DNA from: D37C17 sp964551815
GTDB taxonomy: Bacteria; Fidelibacterota; Marinisomatia; SCGC-AAA003-L08; D37C17
Length of the DNA: 17,756 nt
Direction: 5' to 3'
Assembly: GCA_964551815.1 (NCBI GenBank)
Contig: CAZKEL010000053.1
Span: 1-17,756, forward strand
A program made the position numbers and the translations under genes. Positions 8,274 to 17,265 of the stretch are shown piece after piece. Under the pieces are notes generated by a model that saw only the letters and a list, made by a program, of their open reading frames with translations, was not told the origin of the DNA and did not search any database. Each line of letters starts with the position of its first letter. Within the stretch, counting starts at the first letter, position 1.

Positions 8274-9652
8274 CTTTCAAGCTCCAATTGAGAGAATATT
8301 CGTTTAAAGGCATCCCCTCTGTCTTCAAAATTTTTAAATTGATCAAAACTGGCGCAGGCAGGGGAAAGCAGTACTGAATCACCGGGAATTGCTTTAGTAA
8401 ATGCCAGATTGACAGCTTCCTGAAAATCCTGCTTTAATTCACTTTGAACAACGGGGGAGAGCTGTAGATGTATGGACTCTCCTGCTACACCATAGCAAAT
8501 TATAGATTTTACCCTTCCCTTTATAGAATCAGTTAAGGTAGTGAAATCTGTTGCACCTTTATCCTTACCGCCTAAAATGAGTACCACATTAGCATCAAAG
8601 CTTTCGATTGCAGCTTTGGCTGCTGCCACATTAGTGGCTTTAGAATCGTTAAAAAAATCTATATTGCTGATTGTCCCTACCCACTCTAAGCGGTGGGCTA
8701 TGGGAGTAAAATGGGTAATGGTATTTCTGATAGCATTTCTAGTGACTCCAAAAGCGTCAGCCATAGTAGCGGCTGCCAATATATTTTGCAGATTGTGTAG
8801 ACCTTTTAAACTGGTTTCATCCAATTTAAACAAAATGTCTGGATTTTCTGATTTACCTGTATAAACTTTACTGGCATTGAGTTTGAATGTACTCAATTCA
8901 GGATTCACAACAGAAAAAGCTCTCGTTCTGTCTTTTCCCTGTAAGGCAGTGTTGAGGCAGGGGTCATCAGCATTGAAAACAATCCAACCGTTTTCTTTAA
9001 TCTTCTGGCCAATTTTTAATTTTTCTTCGGCATAGGCATTTATGGAAGGATAACGGTCCATATGGTCTTCACTTATATTCAAAACAGCGGCAACGTCAGG
9101 AGAAAAATGTATAATATGTTCTAACTGGAAACTACTAAGCTCCAGAACATGTACCGGCTCGGTCTCCACCTTTGAAGTTAATTCCCAGAGAACATTTTCA
9201 GAAAAGGGAATACCTACATTTCCCCCCAGCAGAGAATTCTTCCCGTCACTGAGGCACATATCATGCAGCAGGTTAACGGTTGTAGTTTTACCATTTGAGC
9301 CAGTGAGAGCAAGAATAGGAGAAGAAGTAAACCAGGATGCGAATTCAATTTCACTTACAATGTGAATTCCCTTTTCACCTGCCCTTTGAACAATGGGAAT
9401 TTCATCAGAGATACCCGGACTAATTACCATGAGGTCCGTGTTCAAAATGGCATCACTATGCCCACCTGTTTCATGGTTAAATGCTGATAAATTATTTTTT
9501 ATATGAGGTGTATCCTGAACTTCACTGATAAATACTTCAGCTCCAATATGAGCAGCCAGGCGGGCAGCAGCAATGCCAGACTTCCCTCCACCGAGAATAC
9601 CAATGCATACATTCTGCCAATTTTGTTGATTAATATGTTTTATGTCAATCAT
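8270..9652 (-). CDS. murD: UDP-N-acetylmuramoyl-L-alanine--D-glutamate ligase
   Basis: MurD adds D-glutamate to UDP-MurNAc-L-Ala. The 460-residue protein has an N-terminal nucleotide-sugar domain beginning ILGGGKSGIAAARL (19-32), the P-loop GSNGKTTT (118-125), ELSSFQLE and NISEDHMDRY in the central ATPase domain, then HRLEWVG, FNDSKATN and LILGGKDKG. The C-terminal LLSPACASFDQFKNFEDRG is diagnostic of MurD. Its ATG overlaps the mraY stop as ATGA, and its TGA overlaps the ftsW TTG, so it is coupled at both ends. No separate ribosome binding site is evident before the ATG. Intact and of normal length. Confidence 0.97.
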   Translation of the reverse strand: MIDIKHINQQNWQNVCIGILGGGKSGIAAARLAAHIGAEVFISEVQDTPHIKNNLSAFNHETGGHSDAILNTDLMVISPGISDEIPIVQRAGEKGIHIVSEIEFASWFTSSPILALTGSNGKTTTVNLLHDMCLSDGKNSLLGGNVGIPFSENVLWELTSKVETEPVHVLELSSFQLEHIIHFSPDVAAVLNISEDHMDRYPSINAYAEEKLKIGQKIKENGWIVFNADDPCLNTALQGKDRTRAFSVVNPELSTFKLNASKVYTGKSENPDILFKLDETSLKGLHNLQNILAAATMADAFGVTRNAIRNTITHFTPIAHRLEWVGTISNIDFFNDSKATNVAAAKAAIESFDANVVLILGGKDKGATDFTTLTDSIKGRVKSIICYGVAGESIHLQLSPVVQSELKQDFQEAVNLAFTKAIPGDSVLLSPACASFDQFKNFEDRGDAFKRIFSQLELES

Positions 9653-10752
9653 TGAATTTTAAACGTAGTCAGGGAAATGAGAGCTAACAGAATACCGGCA
9701 ATCCAGAATCTTACAACTACATGATTTTCTGGCCAACCCAAGAGCTCAAAATGGTGGTGGAGAGGTGCCATTTTAAAAATGCGTTTTCCCTCACCATATT
9801 TTTTTTTGGTATACCGAAAATAATATACCTGCATCATTACTGATAGAGATTCTGCAACAAAAACACCGCCAATCATAAAAAGGAGTATTTCTTTTTTTAG
9901 CAGAACTGCCAATGTTCCTAACGCAGCTCCCATTGCCAGAGAACCTGTATCTCCTAAAAATACTCTGGCAGGGTTTGCGTTAAACCAGAGAAAACCGATA
10001 CACGCACCGATCATGGACATGCAAAAAATAAAGAGTTCACCAGTTCCGGGGAGGTAAATAATATTGAGATAGTCACTATAATCTAATCTGCCCGTTGCAT
10101 AAGCAATAGCACCAAATACCAGTGTGGCAATTGCTACCAGCCCCGTTGCCAACCCATCTAAACCATCGGTAAGGTTCACAGCATTAGAGGTACCGGTAAT
10201 TACCAGTATTACCAGTGGGATATACAACCAGTGGATATCAATAGTACCATTTGCAACAAAGGGGATGGAAATAGCAGTGGAGTATTGTGAAGCGTCAGGA
10301 AAATTCACTAAAATGATGCCCACTACTAAGCCAAGGGAAATCTGCCCTGCCATTTTATAGCGCGCAATAAGTCCCCGTGAATATTTCTTTATCACCTTCA
10401 GATAATCATCCAGAAAACCTATGGAGCCCATCCAAATGGTGGCCAGTAGAATGATGAGAATATGTTTATCACTTAGCTTGGCCCAAAGGATGGTGGGAAG
10501 GATAATCGCCAGCAGAACAATTATCCCTCCCATGGTTGGAGTACCTTCTTTTTTCAGGTGAGATTGAGGCCCATGTTGTCGAATAGTCTCGCCAATTTGG
10601 CGAGACTGGAGTGTGCGGATGATTCTGGGCCCCACGAGGAAACTAATTATCAAAGCTGTAAGGGCAGCGCCAACTGCCCGAAATGAAATGTAACCGAATA
10701 CATTGAATCCAAAAATTATTTCACGCAAAGGATAAAGTAAGTGGTAAAACAT
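9649..10752 (-). CDS. mraY: Phospho-MurNAc-pentapeptide transferase
   Basis: MraY transfers phospho-MurNAc-pentapeptide from UDP to undecaprenyl phosphate, making lipid I at the cytoplasmic membrane. The 367-residue polytopic protein (about ten helices) shows GTPTMGG (70-76), FLDDYLK with D115 and D116, NLTDGLDGLA (193-202), FLGDTGS (265-271) and MAPLHHHFE (328-336) with the HHH loop, so all expected catalytic aspartates and histidines are present. The ATG shares one base with the murF stop (TGATG), and AAGGA lies 11 bases upstream. A nine-A run inside this gene (9799-9807) remains in frame, a useful comparison for the murG tract. Confidence 0.98.
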   Translation of the reverse strand: MFYHLLYPLREIIFGFNVFGYISFRAVGAALTALIISFLVGPRIIRTLQSRQIGETIRQHGPQSHLKKEGTPTMGGIIVLLAIILPTILWAKLSDKHILIILLATIWMGSIGFLDDYLKVIKKYSRGLIARYKMAGQISLGLVVGIILVNFPDASQYSTAISIPFVANGTIDIHWLYIPLVILVITGTSNAVNLTDGLDGLATGLVAIATLVFGAIAYATGRLDYSDYLNIIYLPGTGELFIFCMSMIGACIGFLWFNANPARVFLGDTGSLAMGAALGTLAVLLKKEILLFMIGGVFVAESLSVMMQVYYFRYTKKKYGEGKRIFKMAPLHHHFELLGWPENHVVVRFWIAGILLALISLTTFKIQ

Positions 10753-12089
10753 CAGATAGTAATTCCTTCAATGACAGATTCCATCTCCATCCCACGGGAC
10801 CCTTTAATGTAAAGAAGGTCTCCCGATTGAATATAATTTTTCAATGCTTCCGTCAATTGATGTTTATTGTTAAAATGCTCAAAGTGAATTTTTCTGCTTT
10901 TGATTGAATCTTTTGTAACTTCCATTCTGCTGCCGGTTAAAAACACGGCATCTATATTTTCCCGTGAAATATATTCGCCCAATTTTTTATGCATCTCCAT
11001 TTCTTCTGCTCCCAATTCAAACATATCACCAAGTACAACTATCTTTCTTCCTTCAGAATCTGAGTTAGCAAGATTATGAATTCCTGCTTTGGCTGACTCA
11101 AAATTGGCGTTATAACTGTCATTGATAATGGTAATTCCAGAAGTATTGAGTACATTTCCCCGACCCTCAGGAGGATGGAAAGACTCAATCTGCTGTTTAA
11201 TCAATTCAGAGGGTAAACCTATCTTTGAAGCAGCTGCGAAGACTGCCAGAGCATTTTTCCCTAAAGTTTCAGAAGCAACAGGAAGCCTAATCTCTGTGTC
11301 ATTGATGGACAATAGATCATAACATCGTTTCACTTCCCAGACTGCAGTATATTCTGCAGGAGAATTAAATGCAAATCCCACTCTATTACAATATACTGAC
11401 ATGTTAGAGACGTAAGGATCATCCATATTTAAAAAGGCAGTCCCTGTTTCAGGAAGCGTTGAAAAAACAGCCTGCTTTGTTTTAGCCACTTCTTCAACAT
11501 TCCCGAAAAACTCTAAATGTGCACCATATACATTGGTAATGAGCCCCATATCCGGCTTAACAATATCACAAATAGATTCAATTTCACCAGGTTCGCTGGC
11601 ACCCATTTCCATAATAGCCAATTCGGCAGAAGTATCAAATTCTAAAAGGGAAAGGGGAACGCCTGTAGTGCTGTTATAATTTCCTTTTGTTGCTTCCACT
11701 TTTTTTTCTGCGGAGACTACATGAGTAAGTAATTCTTTAGTGGTTGTTTTTCCGTTTGAGCCCGTTATGGCAAAGAGGGGACAAGTGAACCGCTTTCGGT
11801 ATTCAGAAGCAAGCTCATTTAAAAAGTCAAAGGAGGAGGATACCTTGAGAGCAGGCAGGGAAGAGTCCACCTCTTTTTCAATTATACAAAAAGAGGCACC
11901 GGCTTTTTCTGCCTGGTTCACAAATAAATGTCCGTCTGTTTGATTGCCTGATAATGCCCAAAAAATATCACCCTGTTGAATATTGCGTGAATCTATACTA
12001 ATCCCCGTAATTGAAGGCAAATCAACTTCCTGTTTTAACGATAAAAAGGATTGCTTAAATGCAGCTTGATCTGAGAGATTAATCCGCAT
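10752..12089 (-). CDS. murF: UDP-N-acetylmuramoyl-tripeptide--D-alanyl-D-alanine ligase
   Basis: MurF adds D-Ala-D-Ala to the UDP-MurNAc-tripeptide, completing the pentapeptide. From the ATG at 12089 it has 445 residues: an N-terminal domain with GISIDSRNIQQGDIFWAL (29-46), the P-loop GSNGKTTTKE (110-119), then NYNSTTGVPLSLL, EMGASEPGEI, NDSYNANFES and LGDMFELG, which are MurF signatures. The frame is open further upstream to 12218, but that extension is simply murE read in another frame. MRINLSDQ is the natural N terminus and overlaps the murE stop by 11 bases. No strong ribosome binding site precedes it, so coupling to murE translation is likely. The D-Ala-D-Ala ligase that supplies its substrate is not in this window. 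Confidence 0.96.
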   Translation of the reverse strand: MRINLSDQAAFKQSFLSLKQEVDLPSITGISIDSRNIQQGDIFWALSGNQTDGHLFVNQAEKAGASFCIIEKEVDSSLPALKVSSSFDFLNELASEYRKRFTCPLFAITGSNGKTTTKELLTHVVSAEKKVEATKGNYNSTTGVPLSLLEFDTSAELAIMEMGASEPGEIESICDIVKPDMGLITNVYGAHLEFFGNVEEVAKTKQAVFSTLPETGTAFLNMDDPYVSNMSVYCNRVGFAFNSPAEYTAVWEVKRCYDLLSINDTEIRLPVASETLGKNALAVFAAASKIGLPSELIKQQIESFHPPEGRGNVLNTSGITIINDSYNANFESAKAGIHNLANSDSEGRKIVVLGDMFELGAEEMEMHKKLGEYISRENIDAVFLTGSRMEVTKDSIKSRKIHFEHFNNKHQLTEALKNYIQSGDLLYIKGSRGMEMESVIEGITI

Positions 12090-13527
12090 TAGAGAAACTT
12101 TTGATTGAATCAATGTCAGAGTACTTAATCTTATCCCTGCCCACCATTTGATAATTTTCTCTGCCTTTACCCAAAACCAATAAAATTGAATTCTCCTCCA
12201 TAGAGTGCATGGCAGCATGAATTGCCTCTCTTCTATCTGGAATTATCTGATGAGTATTATTTTTAAATCCTGAAAGAATCTGAGTAAAAATATCCTCTTG
12301 GTTTTCTGATCTGGGATTGTCAGTAGTGACGAAAACCTCATCAGCATAGTACTCAGCCAGTGCCGCCATTTCAGGACGCTTGGCAGCATCTCTGTCCCCG
12401 CCGCATCCGAATACAATTTTGATAGACCACACACTGTCTGACAGCTTAGAAATGGATTGAAATAATTTCTCGTAAGCATCAGGAGTGTGAGCATAATCAA
12501 TGAATACCCTGCCTTTACATTGGGCATCAATTTTTTCCATTCTTCCGGGTACCGGGGGGAGGCTGTTTAATGCAGACTGAATTATTTTAGGAGATATCCC
12601 CTTTTCTAAACTCACCGCTGTTGCAGCCAGAATATTTGACAAGTTATAACCACCAATGAGGGGGCAACAGATTTCAAACTCTGTCTTACTATATTTTAAT
12701 AATGCAATGGTCTCGTCTAAGCTCAGGGTATAATCAATAGGGTGTAGCTTTGCCCGTTTATCCAATCCATAGGTGGTAAGATGTGCGGAAATACGCCTTC
12801 CAATCTGTTTGCCGTATGGATCATCAAGATTCACCACAGCTAATTTTTTCGAAGTAAGGGACTCAAATAATTTTAGTTTGGATTGAAAATAATTGTCCAT
12901 AGTTTTGTGAAAGTCCAAATGTTCTGGGGTAAGATTGGTGAAGACGGCAACATCTACATCTACATCATCAACGCGGTGTAAATCCAGTGCGTGGGAGGAT
13001 ATTTCCATGATTACATTTTCAACTCCCGCTGTATTCAGAGTCTGCAGCATGTGCTGCACCTCCACTGATTCCGGAGTGGTAAATCCTGTACTCATCATAC
13101 CCGATGGTGATTGAAATCCTAAGGTACCCAGCGTTCCGCAGGAAAGTTCAGCTTTTTGAAAAATATGATAGAGGATATGAGTGATGGAAGTTTTTCCATT
13201 CGTACCAGTAACTCCTACCACAAACATCGCATCGGAAGGATTGCAATAAAAATCAGCAGAAATATGCGACATTACACTGCGAGGATCCTTTACCTGAATG
13301 ACTGGTACTGATGAAGTTTTGGGGCTGCGTCCATTTGAAATTATAGCTGCAGCACCATTTTTAATTGCTTGTGGAATAAAGTCGTGCCCATCTGCCTGTT
13401 TTCCTGAAATAGCAACAAACAAGGTCCCTGGCTTCACCTTTCTACTGTCGTAGGTAATGGCAGAAATCTCCCGATTGTCCGCTCGGCCTTTGTGTGGGAT
13501 ATTTTTAACCAGTTCCTGCAAGGTCAT
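12079..13527 (-). CDS. murE: UDP-MurNAc-L-Ala-D-Glu--meso-2,6-diaminopimelate ligase
   Basis: MurE adds the third residue of the stem peptide. From the ATG at 13527 it has 482 residues. The P-loop GTNGKTS is at 108-114, followed by STGFTTPE, EISSHALDLHR, NLTPEHLDFH, the carbamylated-lysine region YFQSKLKLFE, and VPGRMEKI. DNPR at 403-406 is the motif that recognises meso-diaminopimelate in this family, whereas lysine-adding enzymes differ there. This predicts an mDAP-type wall. A GTG at 13530 directly precedes the ATG and is an alternative start. The ATG is preferred because it forms a one-base TGATG overlap with the ftsI stop. The 3' end overlaps murF by 11 bases. Confidence 0.96.
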   Translation of the reverse strand: MTLQELVKNIPHKGRADNREISAITYDSRKVKPGTLFVAISGKQADGHDFIPQAIKNGAAAIISNGRSPKTSSVPVIQVKDPRSVMSHISADFYCNPSDAMFVVGVTGTNGKTSITHILYHIFQKAELSCGTLGTLGFQSPSGMMSTGFTTPESVEVQHMLQTLNTAGVENVIMEISSHALDLHRVDDVDVDVAVFTNLTPEHLDFHKTMDNYFQSKLKLFESLTSKKLAVVNLDDPYGKQIGRRISAHLTTYGLDKRAKLHPIDYTLSLDETIALLKYSKTEFEICCPLIGGYNLSNILAATAVSLEKGISPKIIQSALNSLPPVPGRMEKIDAQCKGRVFIDYAHTPDAYEKLFQSISKLSDSVWSIKIVFGCGGDRDAAKRPEMAALAEYYADEVFVTTDNPRSENQEDIFTQILSGFKNNTHQIIPDRREAIHAAMHSMEENSILLVLGKGRENYQMVGRDKIKYSDIDSIKSFSNAD

Positions 13528-15488
13528 CACATTGTTTCCAATTTTATGGTGCAGGAAAGTTGATCAGTTACCAGTTGGCCGGGAGAGACCGATTGCCATA
13601 CTACTCTCCCGGAAGTTCCAACCGGATGTATTTGAATTCCTAAACTTTTTGCTTCCTGAACTGACTGCTTCAGTGTTTTCCCTAAAAAATTGGGAACGGT
13701 ACTCTCAGTAGAAGATATTACCCCTGCTTTTGATAAAAGGGTTGTAGGAGTCTTTGACGGACTGAATGCTGCAAATTGCGGTGTTCTTTCCCGGGGTTTT
13801 GTCATTTTTTCATTATTAATAATAATCAGGCGTTCAAAAATCTCTTTAACGATGGGGGCAGCAGTTTCGTTCCCCCAGTGATAGCCATACATTGGCGAAT
13901 CAACAGATACCACACAGACATACTTTGGCTTATCCACAGGGAAAATAGAAGCGAAAGAGGAAATAAATTCCCGTTTTGAATATGTTCCATCAATAAACTT
14001 TTCAGCAGTCCCCGTTTTACCACCGATTCTAAATCCTGGAATTCGAGCCTTGTACGCGGTTCCTTTAACCACCACATCTTCCATCATTGCCAGCAATTGG
14101 CGGGAAGTTTTAGAAGACATGACTCTGCGGATAGGTTTTGGTGAAAAATCTCTGTCCTCAAACCCCTCCCCCCATATCTGATTCACTATGCGTGCCGAAG
14201 GAAGGTATCCTCCATTGGCAGCTGCCGCATAGGCAAGAGCAAGCTGTAAGGTGTTTACAGAAATTTCCTGCCCCATGGCAATAGAGGGACCAGATAATCT
14301 CGTCCAATCAGGATAATTTCGCAGTTTACCAGAAGTTTCACCAGTGAGGGGTACTCCGGTTTTCATTCCAAAACCGAACCTGCGTGCATAGTCATAAATA
14401 TGGTGAGCTCCTATTTCATCCACCAGCTTCGAGAGACCAATATTACTGGAATGAATGAAAATCTCCGGGATACTTAAATCTTCATGAGGCTCATGGTCAT
14501 TAATTACCTTAGAGGGGATAATCTGATATTTCCCGTTTTCACAATAAACACTATGTTGCTCATCGAAGATGCCTGACTCTAAAATCGCTGTCATTGAAAT
14601 CAGCTTAAAGGTAGAACCCGGTTCATAGGAATCGGATATAATGCGGTTGGAAAATGTGGAAACATCATAATTCCAGTATTCATTGGGATTAAAATCCGGC
14701 ACGGAAGCCATGGCTAAAATATCTCCCGTGAATGGATTGATGATCACTCCGTAAGCTGTAGTCGCCTTGGCTCGCTTTAAACCCTGTTTTAGGGCATCCA
14801 ATAAGATTGCCTGAATGTCAACATCTATGGTTAGCTCAATATTTACACCATCACGGACAAGTTCCTGCTCTGTATTTAAGGACTTTCTGATTCTGCCATT
14901 AGCTGCTCTGTCATAGACTAATCGGCTCGTTTTTCCGGATAATAAAGGATCGAAATGTCGTTCGATTCCAAATTGACCCATATTATCTCTGTCAATATAA
15001 CCTACCACCTGGCTGGCTAAATTATTAAAAGGGTAATAGCGGCTCACGGACACATCAACCTGTAACCCTTTAAGGTCTTTAATTTCTGCTAGAACACCTT
15101 CACATTCAGAGCGTAATAACCCTTTTGCCAAAGGGATATAAGATTTCTGTACAGCCAAAACAGGGGCTATCTTTTCATGGGGAACCTGCAATTCTCGCGT
15201 AAATAGAGAGATAATACCCTGCCTGTCAAATTCTTTTTTAGTATTCACCCAGAAAGTATAGGTATGAATGGTTTCTGCCAGTTTATTACCGTGTCGATCT
15301 GTAATGTCGCCTCGCTTTCCTTTAACTGACCGCTCTGTTTTAGCTTTATTCATTGCAGCATCACGATAAATGGATGACTGAAAGGACTGAATAAAGAACA
15401 TTCTGGATAAAATCAATACAGAACACGCCAGCATGGAAAAACTCACAAACCGTATCCGTCCGCCATAGATGGAATAGAGGCGGTTCAA
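13527..15488 (-). CDS. ftsI: Septal peptidoglycan transpeptidase FtsI (PBP3 type) with PASTA domain
   Basis: FtsI is the class B penicillin-binding protein that cross-links septal peptidoglycan with FtsW. The 653-residue protein has a short cytoplasmic tail, one membrane anchor (about 14-34), a pedestal domain with RGDITDRHGNKLA (59-71), and a transpeptidase domain. That domain carries STFK (292-295, nucleophile S292), SSN (347-349) and KTG (491-493). A proline- and serine-rich linker leads to one C-terminal PASTA domain (about 598-653), starting VPNFLGKTLKQSV. PASTA domains occur on division PBPs in several phyla. The start is TTG in a TTGA overlap with the ftsL stop, with GGAG seven bases upstream. 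Complete, with all active-site motifs intact. Confidence 0.97.
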   Translation of the reverse strand: MNRLYSIYGGRIRFVSFSMLACSVLILSRMFFIQSFQSSIYRDAAMNKAKTERSVKGKRGDITDRHGNKLAETIHTYTFWVNTKKEFDRQGIISLFTRELQVPHEKIAPVLAVQKSYIPLAKGLLRSECEGVLAEIKDLKGLQVDVSVSRYYPFNNLASQVVGYIDRDNMGQFGIERHFDPLLSGKTSRLVYDRAANGRIRKSLNTEQELVRDGVNIELTIDVDIQAILLDALKQGLKRAKATTAYGVIINPFTGDILAMASVPDFNPNEYWNYDVSTFSNRIISDSYEPGSTFKLISMTAILESGIFDEQHSVYCENGKYQIIPSKVINDHEPHEDLSIPEIFIHSSNIGLSKLVDEIGAHHIYDYARRFGFGMKTGVPLTGETSGKLRNYPDWTRLSGPSIAMGQEISVNTLQLALAYAAAANGGYLPSARIVNQIWGEGFEDRDFSPKPIRRVMSSKTSRQLLAMMEDVVVKGTAYKARIPGFRIGGKTGTAEKFIDGTYSKREFISSFASIFPVDKPKYVCVVSVDSPMYGYHWGNETAAPIVKEIFERLIIINNEKMTKPRERTPQFAAFSPSKTPTTLLSKAGVISSTESTVPNFLGKTLKQSVQEAKSLGIQIHPVGTSGRVVWQSVSPGQLVTDQLSCTIKLETM

Positions 15489-15793
15489 CTATCTTCTCCA
15501 ATATAAACGGTTAAGGATTCTGGAACAGGAATATGCAAACCAAATTTGTCTAAAGCAATTTCTTCAATCCGGTCTTGACGGGAAAGATTTTTTACATTGC
15601 CAGCCAACACTTTAACTTTATTCAGATGTCCGGATTGAATGTTCTCCAGATGATAAATTTCATTGCGCAGGAAGAGACACTCATTTTTCAGAGTGACGAT
15701 TAAAATCAGTATAGAGGTGGTTAGCGTGACCAACCCAAAGAAGAACAGGAAATCTGAAAATGATGTGTTCTTTTTCAGGCTGCCTTTTTTCAT
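15485..15793 (-). CDS. ftsL: FtsL-like septum formation protein
   Basis: This 102-residue bitopic protein has a lysine-rich cytoplasmic start, one membrane helix (about 13-34), a heptad-rich periplasmic stretch (about 36-68) fit for a coiled coil, and the ending DRIEEIALDKFGLHIPVPES typical of FtsL/DivIC proteins. FtsL partners an FtsB-type protein and FtsQ and helps activate FtsW-FtsI. Sequence similarity in this family is poor, so the call rests on size, topology, the tail motif and the conserved position between rsmH and ftsI. The ATG overlaps the rsmH stop as ATGA, and its own TGA overlaps the ftsI TTG. Confidence 0.88.
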   Translation of the reverse strand: MKKGSLKKNTSFSDFLFFFGLVTLTTSILILIVTLKNECLFLRNEIYHLENIQSGHLNKVKVLAGNVKNLSRQDRIEEIALDKFGLHIPVPESLTVYIGEDS

Positions 15794-16722
15794 ATTCGTT
15801 CTGCTACCCTGAGCTTGGCACTGCGGGATCTGCTGTTTTGTTGAATTTCATCAGCAGAGGGTTTAATTCCACGGGACGTGAGAATTTTTAAATCAGGCTT
15901 TGTATCGCAAACACAGACAGGAAATTCTTTTGGACAGGAACAGGTGACTGCAGCTTCTTTGAAAAATTGTTTAACTATTCTGTCCTCCAGGGAGTGAAAG
16001 GAAATAATGACGATTCGCCCGCCAATTTTCAACCAATCCAGGGATGCCTGTAATGCTTCTTTTAGAGAGTCCAATTCCTGATTAATGTGAATTCGAACAG
16101 CCTGAAAGACCCGCGCTAAAGATTTGGTTACATAGCGGGGATGAACAGAGCCTTTCACGGCCTCTTTAAGGTGGAAAGTAGTAGTCATTTTTCCGGATTT
16201 GCCCATGAGAGCAATTTTTCGGGCAATTCTTCGATGATGCCTTTCTTCACCGTAGTCTTTAATAATTGCCGACAGTTCCTCTTGAGAGGCTGTATTTAAA
16301 AATTCTTCTGCGCTCATACCCTTCTGTGGATTTAATCGCATATCCAGAGGTGCATCCTGCTGAAAAGAAAAACCCCTATGCCCCGAATCAATCTGGCAGG
16401 AGGAGGTACCAAGATCAATTAAAATTCCTGTCAATTTAGACACACCTTCTTTTTGGAGGAGTATTGGATATTCCCGAAAGTTTCCTTGATGGAGGGAATA
16501 AGAGGTGAAGTGTGCTGACAGGCGTTTTTGAGTGTAGTCCAGAGCATAGGGGTCAAGATCAATTCCGATAAGCTGTCCTTTTTCAGAAAGTTTGGAAAGC
16601 AGCGCTTCAGCATGCCCTCCAAACCCTACAGTTCCATCTAAATAAAATCCATTGGGATCTGTAAGCAAATAATGCAGGCTCTCCTCCAATAAAACCGGTT
16701 GATGCGGAGAAGGAGGAAGCAT
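15790..16722 (-). CDS. rsmH: 16S rRNA (cytosine1402-N4)-methyltransferase RsmH
   Basis: RsmH (formerly MraW) uses S-adenosylmethionine to methylate N4 of C1402 in the decoding centre of 16S rRNA. The 310-residue protein begins HQPVLLEESL and has the SAM-binding DGTVGFGGH (29-37), IDLDP (54-58), DLGTSS (103-108), PLDMRLN (125-131) and SFHSLEDR (241-248). A cysteine group (C261, C263, C270, C272) near the end is common in the family. The ATG lies five bases after the mraZ stop. No strong ribosome binding site is visible, so reinitiation from mraZ is plausible. The last codon overlaps ftsL as ATGA. Full length. Confidence 0.97.
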   Translation of the reverse strand: MLPPSPHQPVLLEESLHYLLTDPNGFYLDGTVGFGGHAEALLSKLSEKGQLIGIDLDPYALDYTQKRLSAHFTSYSLHQGNFREYPILLQKEGVSKLTGILIDLGTSSCQIDSGHRGFSFQQDAPLDMRLNPQKGMSAEEFLNTASQEELSAIIKDYGEERHHRRIARKIALMGKSGKMTTTFHLKEAVKGSVHPRYVTKSLARVFQAVRIHINQELDSLKEALQASLDWLKIGGRIVIISFHSLEDRIVKQFFKEAAVTCSCPKEFPVCVCDTKPDLKILTSRGIKPSADEIQQNSRSRSAKLRVAERI

Positions 16723-16727
16723 TTGGA

Positions 16728-17195
16728 TTAAAAGTTGATTTCATTCGCTAAATCTTCAAATCCGGGGTCATCAATACCTGCTTGCTGTGCATCCTTTTTA
16801 GCAAGTTCTTCCGGATCCCAAAGTTCAATTTTCTTTAACATTCCAATGACAGAAATCTGTTTGTTGATACCTGAATATTCCAACAGAGGCTCAGGGATGG
16901 GTATCCTGCCTTGGCCGTCATATTGAACCGAAACAGCGTGGCGAGTGATTGAACGGACAAATTCTCTGTCCCTGCCCCGGATAGTACTGAGCCTGCCCAG
17001 CTGTTCTTCTACTTTTTGCCACTCAGTGAGAGGGTACAGCAGGAGACAGGTATCAAATCCGCGGGTGAGGATGAAGGTACGGTCATTGACAGGGTCCAGT
17101 GCCTTTCTGAATTTTGCAGGAATATTAACCCGGTTTTTGGAGTCTAATGAATTGGAATACTCCCCGGTAAATGATATATGTAAACTATTCGTCAA
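16728..17195 (-). CDS. mraZ: Transcriptional regulator MraZ
   Basis: MraZ is a DNA-binding protein with two SpoVT/AbrB-like domains that in studied bacteria represses its own dcw promoter. The 155-residue protein shows both repeats: FTGEYSNSLDSKNRVNIPAK near the N terminus, and VQYDGQGRIPIPEPLLEYSG from about residue 90, each with the conserved D-x-x-x-R-like core. The start is the TTG at 17195. An in-frame TAA lies eight codons upstream and no ATG or GTG falls between, so TTG is the only ordinary start; its ribosome binding site is weak. Three GTGGG repeats upstream are the expected operator. It is the promoter-proximal gene of the cluster. Confidence 0.95.
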   Translation of the reverse strand: MTNSLHISFTGEYSNSLDSKNRVNIPAKFRKALDPVNDRTFILTRGFDTCLLLYPLTEWQKVEEQLGRLSTIRGRDREFVRSITRHAVSVQYDGQGRIPIPEPLLEYSGINKQISVIGMLKKIELWDPEELAKKDAQQAGIDDPGFEDLANEINF

Positions 17196-17229
17196 TGAAT
17201 TATCCGCTCGTAAAAGTTAGGGATTATCC

Positions 17230-17265
17230 CCCACTCTTACCCACAATAATATTCACATTCCCCAC
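17230..17265 (-). promoter_or_regulatory. Putative MraZ operator: three GTGGG repeats
   Basis: On the minus strand GTGGG occurs at 17261-17265, 17240-17244 and 17230-17234 (CCCAC on the plus strand). The spacings are 21 and 10 bases, so all three face the same side of the helix. A degenerate GTGAA sits between the first two. Direct GTGGG/TGGG-type repeats at about 10-bp intervals upstream of mraZ are the described MraZ binding site in other bacteria. The repeats lie 35-70 bases before the mraZ start and overlap the candidate promoter, which suits autorepression. Confidence 0.72.

Noticed and set aside
12090..12218. N-terminal extension of murF rich in tryptophan
   Set aside because: It is the end of murE read in another frame; the family N terminus begins at MRINLSDQ and the extension has no similarity to MurF.
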